Assembly (NCBI GenBank): GCA_016934825.1
Contig: JAFGSB010000143.1
Span: forward strand, 1 to 51,022
DNA: 51,022 bases
Direction: 5' to 3'
Source of the DNA: Candidatus Zhuqueibacterota bacterium
GTDB taxonomy: Bacteria > Zhuqueibacterota > Zhuqueibacteria > Residuimicrobiales > Krinioviventaceae
Numbering within the stretch: position 1 is the first letter of the stretch; the number at the start of each line of letters is the position of its first letter. Shown one piece after another: positions 1 to 10,700 of this stretch. The position numbers were made by a program, and so were the translations under genes. The notes below the pieces were generated by a model. The model was not told the DNA's origin and ran no database searches. It was given only the letters and a program-made list of their open reading frames with translations.

Positions 1-197
1 AAATTCTCCCCTTATTTTTTCGACAACTCGAAAATAATTCTTGTAAATTATCAAAATTTTACTATAATAATATTGGAGAAAGGGAAAAAATTAATACTTC
101 TTTGATACATTTATTTAGATTAGTTATTAGAGATTATAAAATATTATGCAGGGGTATAAAAAATATAAAGCTCGATTCCACCATTTCGGGGCAATGA
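1..197 (+). CDS. Possible C-terminal end of an upstream gene (partial)
   Basis: Reading from base 3, one frame is open from the window edge to a TGA at 195-197, about 64 codons in very AT-rich DNA where stops should be frequent. The translation is mixed polar and hydrophobic, with stretches such as LIHLFRLVIRDYK, and has no low-complexity character. If real, the gene overlaps the start of brxA by about 50 bases, as brxA and brxB overlap each other. I recognise no family. A 7-bp inverted repeat (TTTTCGA, CAAC, TCGAAAA) lies at 17-34 inside it. It could be chance, and only the sequence upstream can decide. Confidence 0.25.
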   Translation, partial: ILPLFFRQLENNSCKLSKFYYNNIGEREKINTSLIHLFRLVIRDYKILCRGIKNIKLDSTISGQ

Positions 198-946
198 TTA
201 ATGAAAATCTTTTACTGATTCGGAATTACGATCCCAATATTCCGAAAAAAGAGTGGATTGATTTTATTGTACATAAAAACCTGTTGGGGAAACCTTCTCG
301 TAATTGGACAAAAGAATTAATAAATGGTGTATTCTTCCCACGTTATGTGAATGGAACGTATAAGGATGCCTGGCAGGACATCAAGTTATTTGATCACTAT
401 AATATTAATAGCAACATCATAAAATGTATTCTCTATTATCATACAGCATTAGCGGACGAATTCCTGTATGACTTTATTTCCCAGATTGTTTATGAAAAAT
501 ATTATTCTGGTCAAATTCATATTTCAAGTAATGATGGTTACCAATTCATTCAACAAACGCCTGATCATTTTTTCAACAATCCCTGGAGTGATTATCTTAA
601 AAGAAGACTTTCAAGGGGGATTATGGCCACTTTACGTGATTTCGGAATTTTGGTGGGCAAGGGAACAAAAAAAATCGGGAACTATTATATGCCCCTGGAA
701 GCCTTTGTTTATATTTCTTTTCTTATTAAACAAAAATTACAATCCGGTGAAAAATTATTAAAACACCCGGATTGGAATCTATTTTTATTGAATACAAAAT
801 TGGTCGAACGAATGTTCCTGGAAGCGCATCAGCATAAATATATAAATTACATGGCAGCTGGCGATATCATCAGAATAGAGTTCCCATATGAAAATGTAAA
901 GGATCTAATTCATGCAGTTTGTAAATCAACGATTAAAACAACTTGA
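146..946 (+). CDS. brxA: BrxA, BREX inner-membrane-protein-type family (DUF1819)
   Basis: This is the first gene of the BREX phage-exclusion operon. At 266 aa it is slightly longer than many BrxA proteins. The assignment rests on family resemblance (DUF1819-like, mostly helical, no transmembrane segment evident despite the family's historical name) and on its position directly before brxB and brxC. Characterised BrxA proteins are small helical DNA-binding proteins needed for host methylation and phage restriction. Its end overlaps the start of brxB by 35 bases, which implies translational coupling. No strong Shine-Dalgarno site precedes the ATG at 146, so the exact start is uncertain. The gene is AT-rich, like brxB and brxC and unlike pglX. 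Confidence 0.85.
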   Translation: MQGYKKYKARFHHFGAMINENLLLIRNYDPNIPKKEWIDFIVHKNLLGKPSRNWTKELINGVFFPRYVNGTYKDAWQDIKLFDHYNINSNIIKCILYYHTALADEFLYDFISQIVYEKYYSGQIHISSNDGYQFIQQTPDHFFNNPWSDYLKRRLSRGIMATLRDFGILVGKGTKKIGNYYMPLEAFVYISFLIKQKLQSGEKLLKHPDWNLFLLNTKLVERMFLEAHQHKYINYMAAGDIIRIEFPYENVKDLIHAVCKSTIKTT

Positions 947-1496
947 GGCGGATCTATTAGCACAACCAATGCGGATAAGTGTCTATCATGATTTGCCTTT
1001 TACTTTATTTCATTATCCACCTCAATTGGAATTTCAATTTCGCGAAGAGATTCATAGATTCGGCACAAGATTGGAAAATAAAAGTAAAAAAATTATCACA
1101 ATATCCTTGGCAGAATTATTATGGTACGCCGTCCTGGAAAATGATACTCTAAATAACATTACAGAAAATGAGAAAAAATTTGGTTTTAACCGTCAATCAG
1201 AAGTCATTCAAACATATTTATCACTTGAGGATTTTACACCACTTCCTCAAATGGTGTTAAAAAAGATAAAGAATGCAAAACCGGAATCTCATATTGTTTT
1301 TCTTGTCAGAGCGGGAGCAATGGCCCCCAATTTATACAGAATGAGTATATTATTGTCTGAACTACATGGGAAAACTATGGTCCCTATTGTTTTATTTTAT
1401 CCTGGTTTAAAAGAAGGAGAAGCACAATTACGATATATGGGTATGGAGGGCAGGGATGCGATTAGTCGCTCAAACTATCGTGTGAAAATTTATTAA
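912..1496 (+). CDS. brxB: BrxB, BREX protein (DUF1788)
   Basis: The product is a 194-aa protein of the DUF1788 (BrxB) family, the second core BREX gene. The family typically runs to about 200 aa and has no assigned enzymatic motif. In model BREX systems it is required for both methylation and restriction, probably as part of the assembly containing BrxC, PglZ and PglX. A run near residues 130-150 (HIVFLVRAGAMAPNLYR) resembles the conserved core in which the family predicts a nucleotide-binding-like fold. The start lies inside brxA, and 28 bases separate its stop from brxC, where a Shine-Dalgarno site (CGGGAGGA) precedes brxC. Family and context agree, so confidence is high. Confidence 0.85.
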   Translation: MQFVNQRLKQLEADLLAQPMRISVYHDLPFTLFHYPPQLEFQFREEIHRFGTRLENKSKKIITISLAELLWYAVLENDTLNNITENEKKFGFNRQSEVIQTYLSLEDFTPLPQMVLKKIKNAKPESHIVFLVRAGAMAPNLYRMSILLSELHGKTMVPIVLFYPGLKEGEAQLRYMGMEGRDAISRSNYRVKIY

Positions 1497-1524
1497 AATC
1501 ATATTATGATCCGGGAGGATTTTC

Positions 1525-4500
1525 ATGCAGAAAATCAAAGAATTATTTGCTCTTCCTGTTGATAGAAAAATAGAAGAAGTTATACAGGTAGATCAACATG
1601 ACGAAGAAATCGTAAAACAGGAAATTGAGGAATACGTTGTAACAGATTCTATAAAAAGTCATTTTATAACTGTATATGATAATATTGCTAAATATTTGAA
1701 TGCGCCGCATCGCGGTATTGGAATTTGGATTTCGGGATTCTTTGGTTCCGGTAAATCATCATTTGCTAAATTATTAGGATATACCCTTGAAAATCGATCT
1801 CTATTAGGGAAAAAAGCTTCTGAAAGGTTTCAGGAAAGTAACAGGGATGAAAAAATATCAAATTTTCTTACTAATATTAATTCCCGTTTCAAAATCCACT
1901 CGATAATATTTGATGTTTCAATGGACCGTGGCGTCAGAACAGCCAGTGATCGTATAACCGAAGTCATGTATAAAGTTCTATTGAGAGAATTGAATTATCC
2001 CACTGATTTTGATCTGGCGGAACTGGAAATGAGTCTTGAAGCAGATGGCGATTTGGAAAACTTTAAAAAGAATTATCAGAAAAAATATAACAAGGACTGG
2101 GAAAAAGGTAAAAAAATTGCCACCAATGCACTAAATGAAGCCAGTTTTATCCTCCATGAAATGAAACCCGATAAATACAGTACACCGAATTCATGGTTGT
2201 TAGCCCTTGGAAAAGGACGTGCTGATATTGATGCAAATCGGCTTGCTTATCTTACTTTTGAATTGATCTCCCGCCGTAAACCCGGGTATGGTATTGTTTA
2301 CATTATTGATGAAGTCGGTCAATATGTAGCCCGAAGTACGGACAAGATGCTTGACCTGCAGGCAGTGGTACAGGCACTCGGAAAGGAAAGCGAAAATCGT
2401 ATTAAAGCAAAGAAAACAACTGTCCCGGCATGGTTAATTGTAACTTCACAGGAAAAACTAAATGAAGTTGTTGACGCCCTGGATGCACGTCGCATTGAAC
2501 TGGCCCGATTGCAGGACCGTTTTTCAATTCCGATTGATTTAAAACAATCCGACATCCGTGAAGTAACAGCAAAAAGAGTCTTGCAAAAAAATAAAGACTC
2601 TGAAAAATTATTGGGTGAACTTTATGATAAATATGAAGGTCGAATTAAAACTTATTGTTCCCTTGAAAGAACACATCGAAGTATATCATTTTCAAAAGAA
2701 GATTTTATTCATTTATATCCTTATTTGCCCTATCAAGTTGAATTATCGATAGATATTGTTGCAGGATTGAGATTGAGACGCGGAGCACAGCGACATGTGG
2801 GTGGAAGTAACAGGACGATCATAAAACAAGCCCAGCAAATGTTGATTAACCCACAAACAAATCTGGCTAACAGACCAATTGGCGCCCTGGTCACGCTGGA
2901 TCAAATCTACGAACTATTGTTTCTGGGTAATTTACTGCCCAGTGAAGTGGTTTCAGAAATATCCGCAATTCCTGCAAGACTGCCGAATGATCCCATGGCT
3001 TTAAAAGTAACAAAAGCTATTGCGTTGCTGGAAGTTGTTCGTGATCTGCCAAGAACAGCACATAATATCGCTGCCGTTTTACATCCGGCCCTTGATGCCG
3101 AATCAACTGAAAAAGATGTTTTGGCCGCGTTAAAACAGCTTGAAGCTGCCCAATTTGTCCGGGAATCGGAACAGGGATACAAATTATTAACCGTGGCGGA
3201 AAAAAACTGGGATTCGGAAAGGCAAAGTAAAGCCCCCAAAGAAAGGCAAAAACACGATATTATTGAAGGAATTTTTAGAGACCAAATTTTTGTGGAACCC
3301 AGTTTTAAAGCACATCGATTTAAAAATTTAAAAACGTTTAATCTGCAAATTTTATTGAATGATAGAAAGATTAATGATGGTACTATCATCCTGGATTTCA
3401 AATATGGTGACAGCTTTAAAGATTTAACCGATTTAAAAGAAAATAGTAAAAAATTGTCCAGAACGGATGACCATAAAAACGATATATTCTGGTTGTTTAC
3501 TTTGAACGAACCGCTTCATACATCACTTGTTGAATATTATCGGTCCAAAACGATGGTGCAGGAATACAGCCGGATTCAATCTCAGGGTCAAATTACTACA
3601 GAGGAACTTGCCTGTATGGAAGATGAAAAACACCGGGAACAAAAATTGGCACAAAAGATAAAAGCTGATCTCATTAATGCAACTGAATCCGGGGTGATCA
3701 TTTTTCAGGGAATTGAAAAAGACGCCAGTCTGTTAGGGAACAATTTTTCAGACATTTTAAAATCATCCCTGAATCATTTCATCCCGCAAATTTATACCAA
3801 ACTTGAAATGGGAGCATGCAAGCTAACCGGCAAAGAAGTAGATGGGCTACTGAAATCCGCTAACTTGAATGCCCTGCCAACAATTTTTTATAACGCTCCG
3901 GAGGGTTTGGAACTTGTGACAAAGCAGGGTAACAAATTTTTGCCCAACACGAATGCTCCAATTGTTCAGGAAATCTTTATCTATTTAAAATCCCAATTTG
4001 ATTATGGCAACAAAATAACCGGCAAAATACTGGAGAATCATTTTGAAAATCCACCCTATGGATGGGATAGAGATTTATTGCGTTTAATATTGGCGTTGTT
4101 GTTCAGAGCCGGTTTATTGGAAATAAATTTTCAGGGGAAAAAATATAAAATATATTCGGAGCCTGCCTCATGGCCGGCCCTGATAAATAATGTCACATTC
4201 CGTTCTACAACTTTTTCTCCGCGCAAAACGATTGGGATACCTGAATTGACCGAAGCGGTCAAACATTATGAAGAAATTACCGGCTATGAAGTAGATGTCG
4301 ATGAAGTGAAAATTGCTGCTGCCTTTCAAAAACTGGCCCAAAATGATCTGGAAATTTTAAATACTGTAAAATATCATATCGATCATTATTTATTACCGGG
4401 CAAGGAAAGGATCGATCAAATTAAAGAGGATATACAAACAATACTCAACAGCTCGCCCGATGATTGTGTAACCCATCTGGCGGGACAGGGTCAAACATAC

Positions 4501-5163
4501 AAGGAGAACCATCTATTTGTTGATCACTTGGATAAGATATTAAAACCGGACACACTGCTTCTTTTTACAAATACAAAAAGTCTTTTAAATAATATTTGGC
4601 CGATTTTACGGGAACATGTCCCTGACACTGATCTGGAAGAAAAAGAACTGGCTTTGGAGAATTTACTCAAGACGGAACAATTGTATGAAAATATTCAATC
4701 CGTTAAAACCGATTGCAAAGCCATTTTTGATATATTTGTTAACCTGTTTAAAAAAGCCCATGAAGATAGAAACATTAAATATGATTCGGCGCTTGAAAAG
4801 ATAAAAGGGCATCCCGAGTTTGTCGGACTCCCGGAAGCCGAACAGGATAGTATTATTCAACTCTTTATAAAAAAATGTTGTGAAAAATTGAACATAAATT
4901 GGAGCGGTCAATGTGAAACATGCCATGCTTCCCTGCTCCAACTGGAATCGGATATTCTGGCCGTGGACGCTCTTGTAGGACAAGCGTTACAAAAAATCCA
5001 TAAATTCAAAGAGCCGGGTAAAGAAAAATATATCAACATTTCTGTGCGAAAATATTTAAACGGAGAATATCACTCAAAAGAAGATTTTGAGACAGCAATC
5101 AAACAACTTTCTGATGAGGTTTTGAAATATTTTCTGGAAGGTAAAAAAGTATTTATCGAATAG
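1525..5163 (+). CDS. brxC: BrxC, BREX AAA+ P-loop ATPase
   Basis: This large 1212-aa ATPase has the usual BrxC length. The Walker A motif GFFGSGKS is at residues 71-78, and a Walker B-like strand ending IIDEVGQYV lies near residues 257-266. The rest is long and mostly helical without transmembrane segments. BrxC is a core component of BREX, thought to act as an ATP-dependent remodeller or clamp that works with PglZ, BrxB and PglX in both methylation of host DNA and exclusion of phage DNA. A Shine-Dalgarno site (GGGAGGA) lies just upstream of the ATG. The stop is only 3 bases before pglZ, so the two are almost certainly translated in sequence from one mRNA. Confidence 0.93.
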   Translation: MQKIKELFALPVDRKIEEVIQVDQHDEEIVKQEIEEYVVTDSIKSHFITVYDNIAKYLNAPHRGIGIWISGFFGSGKSSFAKLLGYTLENRSLLGKKASERFQESNRDEKISNFLTNINSRFKIHSIIFDVSMDRGVRTASDRITEVMYKVLLRELNYPTDFDLAELEMSLEADGDLENFKKNYQKKYNKDWEKGKKIATNALNEASFILHEMKPDKYSTPNSWLLALGKGRADIDANRLAYLTFELISRRKPGYGIVYIIDEVGQYVARSTDKMLDLQAVVQALGKESENRIKAKKTTVPAWLIVTSQEKLNEVVDALDARRIELARLQDRFSIPIDLKQSDIREVTAKRVLQKNKDSEKLLGELYDKYEGRIKTYCSLERTHRSISFSKEDFIHLYPYLPYQVELSIDIVAGLRLRRGAQRHVGGSNRTIIKQAQQMLINPQTNLANRPIGALVTLDQIYELLFLGNLLPSEVVSEISAIPARLPNDPMALKVTKAIALLEVVRDLPRTAHNIAAVLHPALDAESTEKDVLAALKQLEAAQFVRESEQGYKLLTVAEKNWDSERQSKAPKERQKHDIIEGIFRDQIFVEPSFKAHRFKNLKTFNLQILLNDRKINDGTIILDFKYGDSFKDLTDLKENSKKLSRTDDHKNDIFWLFTLNEPLHTSLVEYYRSKTMVQEYSRIQSQGQITTEELACMEDEKHREQKLAQKIKADLINATESGVIIFQGIEKDASLLGNNFSDILKSSLNHFIPQIYTKLEMGACKLTGKEVDGLLKSANLNALPTIFYNAPEGLELVTKQGNKFLPNTNAPIVQEIFIYLKSQFDYGNKITGKILENHFENPPYGWDRDLLRLILALLFRAGLLEINFQGKKYKIYSEPASWPALINNVTFRSTTFSPRKTIGIPELTEAVKHYEEITGYEVDVDEVKIAAAFQKLAQNDLEILNTVKYHIDHYLLPGKERIDQIKEDIQTILNSSPDDCVTHLAGQGQTYKENHLFVDHLDKILKPDTLLLFTNTKSLLNNIWPILREHVPDTDLEEKELALENLLKTEQLYENIQSVKTDCKAIFDIFVNLFKKAHEDRNIKYDSALEKIKGHPEFVGLPEAEQDSIIQLFIKKCCEKLNINWSGQCETCHASLLQLESDILAVDALVGQALQKIHKFKEPGKEKYINISVRKYLNGEYHSKEDFETAIKQLSDEVLKYFLEGKKVFIE

Positions 5164-5166
5164 CTT

Positions 5167-7716
5167 ATGAAAAAAGTAAATGAATTTATATCAGCCTATC
5201 TACTTGATCATATTCGTGAATATGGCATTGTATTATGGTATGATCCGGAGCAATTATATACGGAAATGCTGAATGATCTGACTTTGCCGAATGTACCGGT
5301 TTTTATATACGAGGGCAGTTTCCTAAAACTACGTTATAACATTGAAACTTTACTGGCCGGTGAGAAAAAACCCAATATGCTGATATACATCAATTTGGCC
5401 AGAAACGAAACTGAATACGCCATGATCGAAGCGGAATCCGCGGGTTGTTATTTAATGCCCGGTCATCCGGAGCGGAAATTCAACACGCGGCTTGTCAACA
5501 TAGCCCGGCAAATGCTGGAACCGATTTTACCGGGACAAATAGACGATATTACTCAAAAAATTGAACAGGGCATTTATGATTTAAAGGATGTTAACCGCCT
5601 GGCTCAATCGGGCTATTCATCGGAACTGGGAACACTCAAACTTTTATACGATAAAAACGATCCGCTGGAAATACTGTACGAGTTTATTATTCATCCTGAA
5701 CGGGATGAAAAGCTGGCTGCAAAAAACGCCCTGAATGAGTTGAAAAAAGTTGCCGTGAATCACGGCGGGATGGTCCTGAAAAGTGAAACCGCTTCCGAGA
5801 TACGCGAAGAGTTGTTCCGGTTTTTACTGGTTAATGACTTTATCCTGTCCGGCCAGTTGCAAAAGGTTCCCGATATTCTGATAAACTTGTTTTGCGCCGG
5901 TTCCGAATCTGCCGTCACCAATATTTCAAAACTGGCCGAGATGCTCAGACAGCGAACACCCGGTTCACCAATTTACCAACAGACAGCTGAGAACCTTGAA
6001 CAAACTTATCATCTCGATGAACTGGATGTTCCGGTTGATGCACTGGTGAATGTCCATACATTCCCTTTTGTGGAAAAACGACTCCTGCACTACGCCTATG
6101 ATTTACTGCTTGATAATAGAATTGACGACCTGGAAAAACATTATCGGCAGAGGCATAATTCTTACTGGGGACAATTACTTCCTTTTATGGTACAGTGGGA
6201 ATGGTTAAGATCGGTTATTGAATTTCTTAAAATCACAGCAAAAATAAATAATGATTTAAAAGCTAAAAAATGGTCCCCGGAAAAACTGATTGAATACTAT
6301 ACCGGCGATGAATCCGCCTGGTATTTATTTGAGCAATATTTTCAGGAACTGGAAATCGGCTTTTTAAATTTTGACAGTGTGTATATGGAACTTCCTGACG
6401 TACTGGAAAAATGCCTCGCCAAAATACGAACAGAGTATTCGGAAGTGTTATTTTTACTTTCGATAACGTTTCAGGAAGGATTGGAACAGAACGACTTTGT
6501 CATCAATTCCATTCTGCCGCATACAAATGTTTTTAGTAACAAGGTCCACCCTTTTTTAAAAGAAAAAGTGGCTTTTATACAGGTGGATGCCCTTCGTTAT
6601 GATATGGCCGTAATCCTGCGTAATATGTTACAGGAACATCACGAAACCGAGCTGTTACCAATAGTCGCTCAATTACCAACCATCACGCCGGTGGGTATGG
6701 CAGCCTCATTACCGGCGGCGGAACAGCATATCGCATTGACCCGCGATACACAGGGTAGAACGGGTTTACAGATCAATAATACGGCGCTGTTTTCACGGGA
6801 GGACAGAAAAAACTATCTTTTACAGAGCATGGAAAAAGCCATTTTTTGGGATACCAAATTACAGGACATTCAATCACCCAGGAAACAGCTTCGCGAGCAG
6901 ATCGATAAAGCCGGTTTCATCTGGATCACGTCACAGGATATCGACGCACTGGGAGAAAATATCCAGCCCAATCTGGCGCGACCCATGATGCGGGAGCTGT
7001 TGAACGATCTTCGCCGCGGCGTGCAGCAGTTGTTCAAAATGGGCATACAGCGGGTTGTCATCACATCGGATCACGGATTTTTATTCGGCACGGAACTCGA
7101 TCCCGGCAATAAAGTTGACGCGCCCGGCGGCAATACCTGTCTGCTGCACCGGCGGGTCTGGATCGGACAGGGCGGCGCTTCTCATGATTCCTATATTCGC
7201 GTGAATGAAAATCAGCTCGGACTTTCGGGTGATCTGGAACTGGTTTTCCCGCGCGGTATTGCCTGTTTCAAAGCCCCGGGAGGGAATGACATATTTTTTC
7301 ATGGCGGCATATCATTACAGGAAATGGTCATTCCGGTGTTGAGTTTAACCAAACCGAAGCCGGTAACAACCACCGGAGATGCTATGTTCCGTGTGAGCAT
7401 GGAGAAAAAAGAGATCACCAACCGGTTTTTCACCCTCCAAATCCGCTATGAGACGGCGGACCTGTTTTTACCAGATACCCGCCGGGTGCATCTCGATATT
7501 GAATACGATAAGAAACCGGTCGGCCAGATCGTCACCGCTTCCTATGGTCTTGATCCGCGTTCCGGTGATATTTTACTTGAAAAAAATAAAGACAATTCGA
7601 TAGCCGTCATGCTCAACGAACCCATCCCTCCGACTCTGGACCTGATCCTGTCGGATACGGAAACCCTGGCGGTGTTGTCGAAAACCACAAAAATTCCAGT
7701 GAAATTGTTAATATAA
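5167..7716 (+). CDS. pglZ: PglZ, BREX alkaline-phosphatase-superfamily protein
   Basis: The product is an 849-aa PglZ-domain protein. Metal-binding signatures of the alkaline phosphatase superfamily are visible: VDALRYDM with Asp474, and ITSDHGFLF with Asp635 and His636. PglZ is the hallmark gene of BREX. Members have metal-dependent phosphodiesterase or nuclease activity in vitro and form part of the exclusion complex. Here pglZ lies directly after brxC, 3 bases from its stop, and before pglX. The common type I order is brxC-pglX-pglZ, so the two genes are swapped. Base composition rises from AT-rich to distinctly GC-richer through this gene. A gap of 13 bases separates it from pglX, with a GAAAG-type ribosome site. 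Confidence 0.92.
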   Translation: MKKVNEFISAYLLDHIREYGIVLWYDPEQLYTEMLNDLTLPNVPVFIYEGSFLKLRYNIETLLAGEKKPNMLIYINLARNETEYAMIEAESAGCYLMPGHPERKFNTRLVNIARQMLEPILPGQIDDITQKIEQGIYDLKDVNRLAQSGYSSELGTLKLLYDKNDPLEILYEFIIHPERDEKLAAKNALNELKKVAVNHGGMVLKSETASEIREELFRFLLVNDFILSGQLQKVPDILINLFCAGSESAVTNISKLAEMLRQRTPGSPIYQQTAENLEQTYHLDELDVPVDALVNVHTFPFVEKRLLHYAYDLLLDNRIDDLEKHYRQRHNSYWGQLLPFMVQWEWLRSVIEFLKITAKINNDLKAKKWSPEKLIEYYTGDESAWYLFEQYFQELEIGFLNFDSVYMELPDVLEKCLAKIRTEYSEVLFLLSITFQEGLEQNDFVINSILPHTNVFSNKVHPFLKEKVAFIQVDALRYDMAVILRNMLQEHHETELLPIVAQLPTITPVGMAASLPAAEQHIALTRDTQGRTGLQINNTALFSREDRKNYLLQSMEKAIFWDTKLQDIQSPRKQLREQIDKAGFIWITSQDIDALGENIQPNLARPMMRELLNDLRRGVQQLFKMGIQRVVITSDHGFLFGTELDPGNKVDAPGGNTCLLHRRVWIGQGGASHDSYIRVNENQLGLSGDLELVFPRGIACFKAPGGNDIFFHGGISLQEMVIPVLSLTKPKPVTTTGDAMFRVSMEKKEITNRFFTLQIRYETADLFLPDTRRVHLDIEYDKKPVGQIVTASYGLDPRSGDILLEKNKDNSIAVMLNEPIPPTLDLILSDTETLAVLSKTTKIPVKLLI

Positions 7717-7729
7717 AAAGAAAGCAATT

Positions 7730-10700
7730 ATGAAATCCGAGCTCAAATCGGCCGTTCGTACTACAGTGCAAAAGGCCCGGGAATTATTGTTACGTGAAGC
7801 GGCGGAACAACTGGAAAGCATCTACGGTTATCACCGGGACGGCAGCGGTGAAACCGTGGACAACCTGCCGGAAACCCAGAAAGATCCGGTAAAACAGAAA
7901 ACGTTATTACTGCTGATTCAATTTTTCAAGGAAGAAGAAAAATCCGGGTTGAACGCCGCGGATGCGGTGCAAAAACTGATCAGGGAAATCGCGTTTACCC
8001 ACCTCAACCGCCTGGTAGCGTTCAAAATGATGGAAGCCCGCAAAATCCTCCGCGGCACTGTAGATAAAGGCCCGGACTCTAACGGATTCAAGTTTTACCT
8101 GGCCGAACATGAAGACGATTTAAAACTATTCGAGACCGGCGGGACGGACACGGCATACCGGAATTTTTTGCTCTGGCAGTGCGGACAGATCGCGGAAAAG
8201 GATCATCTGGAGGTGCTGTTCGATCCGGGCAACCTGCCCTCAAAAATGTTTCCGCGGCCGACCACACTGAATAAGCTGCTGGAACTGCTGAACGCGGAAA
8301 ACCTGGAACCGGTATGGCAACAGGATGAAACCATCGGCTGGGTGTACCAGTACTTTATCGAGGAGGACAAGGACCGCGTATTTCACAAAATCTACAAACA
8401 AAAAAAGAAAATGGAACTGCGGGATATTCCCGCGGCCACGCAGATCTTTACCCCTCGCTGGATCGTGTTGTACCTAGTGGAAAATACGCTGGGCAGGATG
8501 TGGCTGCGCATGCACCCCGATTCCCGCCTGGCGGAGAAAATGCGCTATTATGTGCCCAATCACTATAATGATAAAGAACCCCTGCCGCTGAAACCGGTCA
8601 GGGAGATCACCCTGCTGGACCCGGCCTGCGGCACCATGCACTTTGGCCTGGCGGTGTTCGACCTGTTTTACGCAATGTACCGGGAAGAACTGGAGAACGC
8701 GGGTCACGACGGCTGGCCGACTGGAGAACAATCCGCGGTTTCCTCGGAACAGGAAATACCGGTCAAAATCATCGAAAACAATATTTACGGCATTGACATT
8801 GACCTGCGCGCCATCCAGCTCTCCGCTCTGACCCTGTATTTAAAAGTCAAATCCATGAATAAAGACGCAAAGATCAGCAGACTGAATCTCACCTATACCG
8901 ATATACCTCCCATTGCCGAAGATGAGATGGAAAATTTTATCGCTTCCCTCGAACTCAAACACCCCGTTGCCGGTGAATTGCTGGCGAAAATACTGCCGGA
9001 ACTGAACAAGGCCTATTACCTGGGCAGTTTGCTTAAAATTGAGGACGTAGTCCGGAGTTTTATTAAGGACAAAAAAACCGCGTTCAAAAAACAAATGCCG
9101 CAGCTGCCGGGTATGGATGCCGAAACCGAACCGGCTTCCTGGTATCAGGTCCATGACGAGATACTGAACGGTTTGCGAAAAATGGTCAGCAGCCGATCTA
9201 ACGGCAAAAGTTTAATTGCCGGCGAGGCCATTCAGGGTTTGGGTTTGATTGATGCTTTGATTCAAAAACATGATATTGTCGTTGCAAATCCACCATTCTC
9301 GGGCAGGCGTAATTGGGGAAATAATTATGCTAAAATATTAAAAACATACTATCCTTTAAATTCCTCAGATATGTATTCTGCTTTTATTGAAAGATTTAAA
9401 AATTTAGTAAAGCCTGAAGGACTTGTTGGATTTGTTACCAGCCATACATTCATGTTTACAAGCTCTTATGAAAATTTAAGGAAAATGCTCATAACCGAAA
9501 CTTCTCTTCAAACTATTCTTCATGTTGGGAATTTAAGTGAGTTTGATAGCGGGGGGCGAATTGAAGGAGCCCTGGCTTTTGTGGCGATGGCCTTTCAAAA
9601 TACATCAAGTAACAAAGATAAAAAGATCATTAACTTCAGACTGGTAGCAGATAAAGATTATTTAAAAATATCCAATTTTCAATCCGCCCTGGCCGACTGG
9701 CAAACCCATGGCGAAGCGGCTACGGACCGGCATGTGTTTGTCGTTCGCCAGGAAGATTTTAAAGCCATTCCCGGCTGGCCGTTGGTCTATTGGGTGAGTG
9801 AGGGGATAAGGAAAGTATTTTATGAAAATAAAATTATCTGGAATTATAATAAAAAAACTGGATTAGCAGAACCAAGATTAGGAATGGCTACTGGGGATAA
9901 TAATCGTTTTATAAGATATTGGTGGGAAATAATACTAAAAAAAATTCCAAAACAATCCATACATATTACACAAACATTTCAAAAAAATATGATATGGTAT
10001 CCATATATGAAAGGTGGAGATTATAACAAATGGTTTGGAAATCAAGATAATATTATAAAATGGTTAATGGATGGTATTGAATGTAAAAGCACTAAAAAGG
10101 GCGATAGAATAATATCTCATAATTATAATGGTGAATATAGTTTTAAGGAAGGTGCTACTTATTCCTTCCTTACCGTTAGCAATTTGAACGTTCGTTACCT
10201 GCCTCCAGGGTTTATTTTTGATGTGGCAGGATCATCCATTTTCCCCAAAGAGGGTAATCCCCTGTTCATTATTGCCTTATTAAATTCAAAAATATCTACC
10301 TTTCTTATTAAATTATTGAATCCAACCGTTAATTACCAGGTTGGCGATATTGCCCGGCTTCCCTATCCCGATACCGATAATTACCAGATATTAAAAGATA
10401 CCGTTGAACAAAAAACGCAAACCTGCATACACAGCAAACGCCGGCTGATCAACCTCTCCCCTGTTACCTGGGAATTTTCTCTGCCGGCGGACTGGGAAAA
10501 CGGCCTTCAGGAACAGGTCATACTGGATTTTAAACTGACCACGCTTGAAAACGACATCAGCGAAGCTTGTTATATCCTTTACGGCGTCAGTACCGAGGAC
10601 ATAACTCGGATCGAGGAAGATTTCGGCATTTTACCGGGCCGCCTGCCCGGAGCGGAAGCAGCCGAATTGAATACGGCGGTAAAAAAGATAAAAACATATT

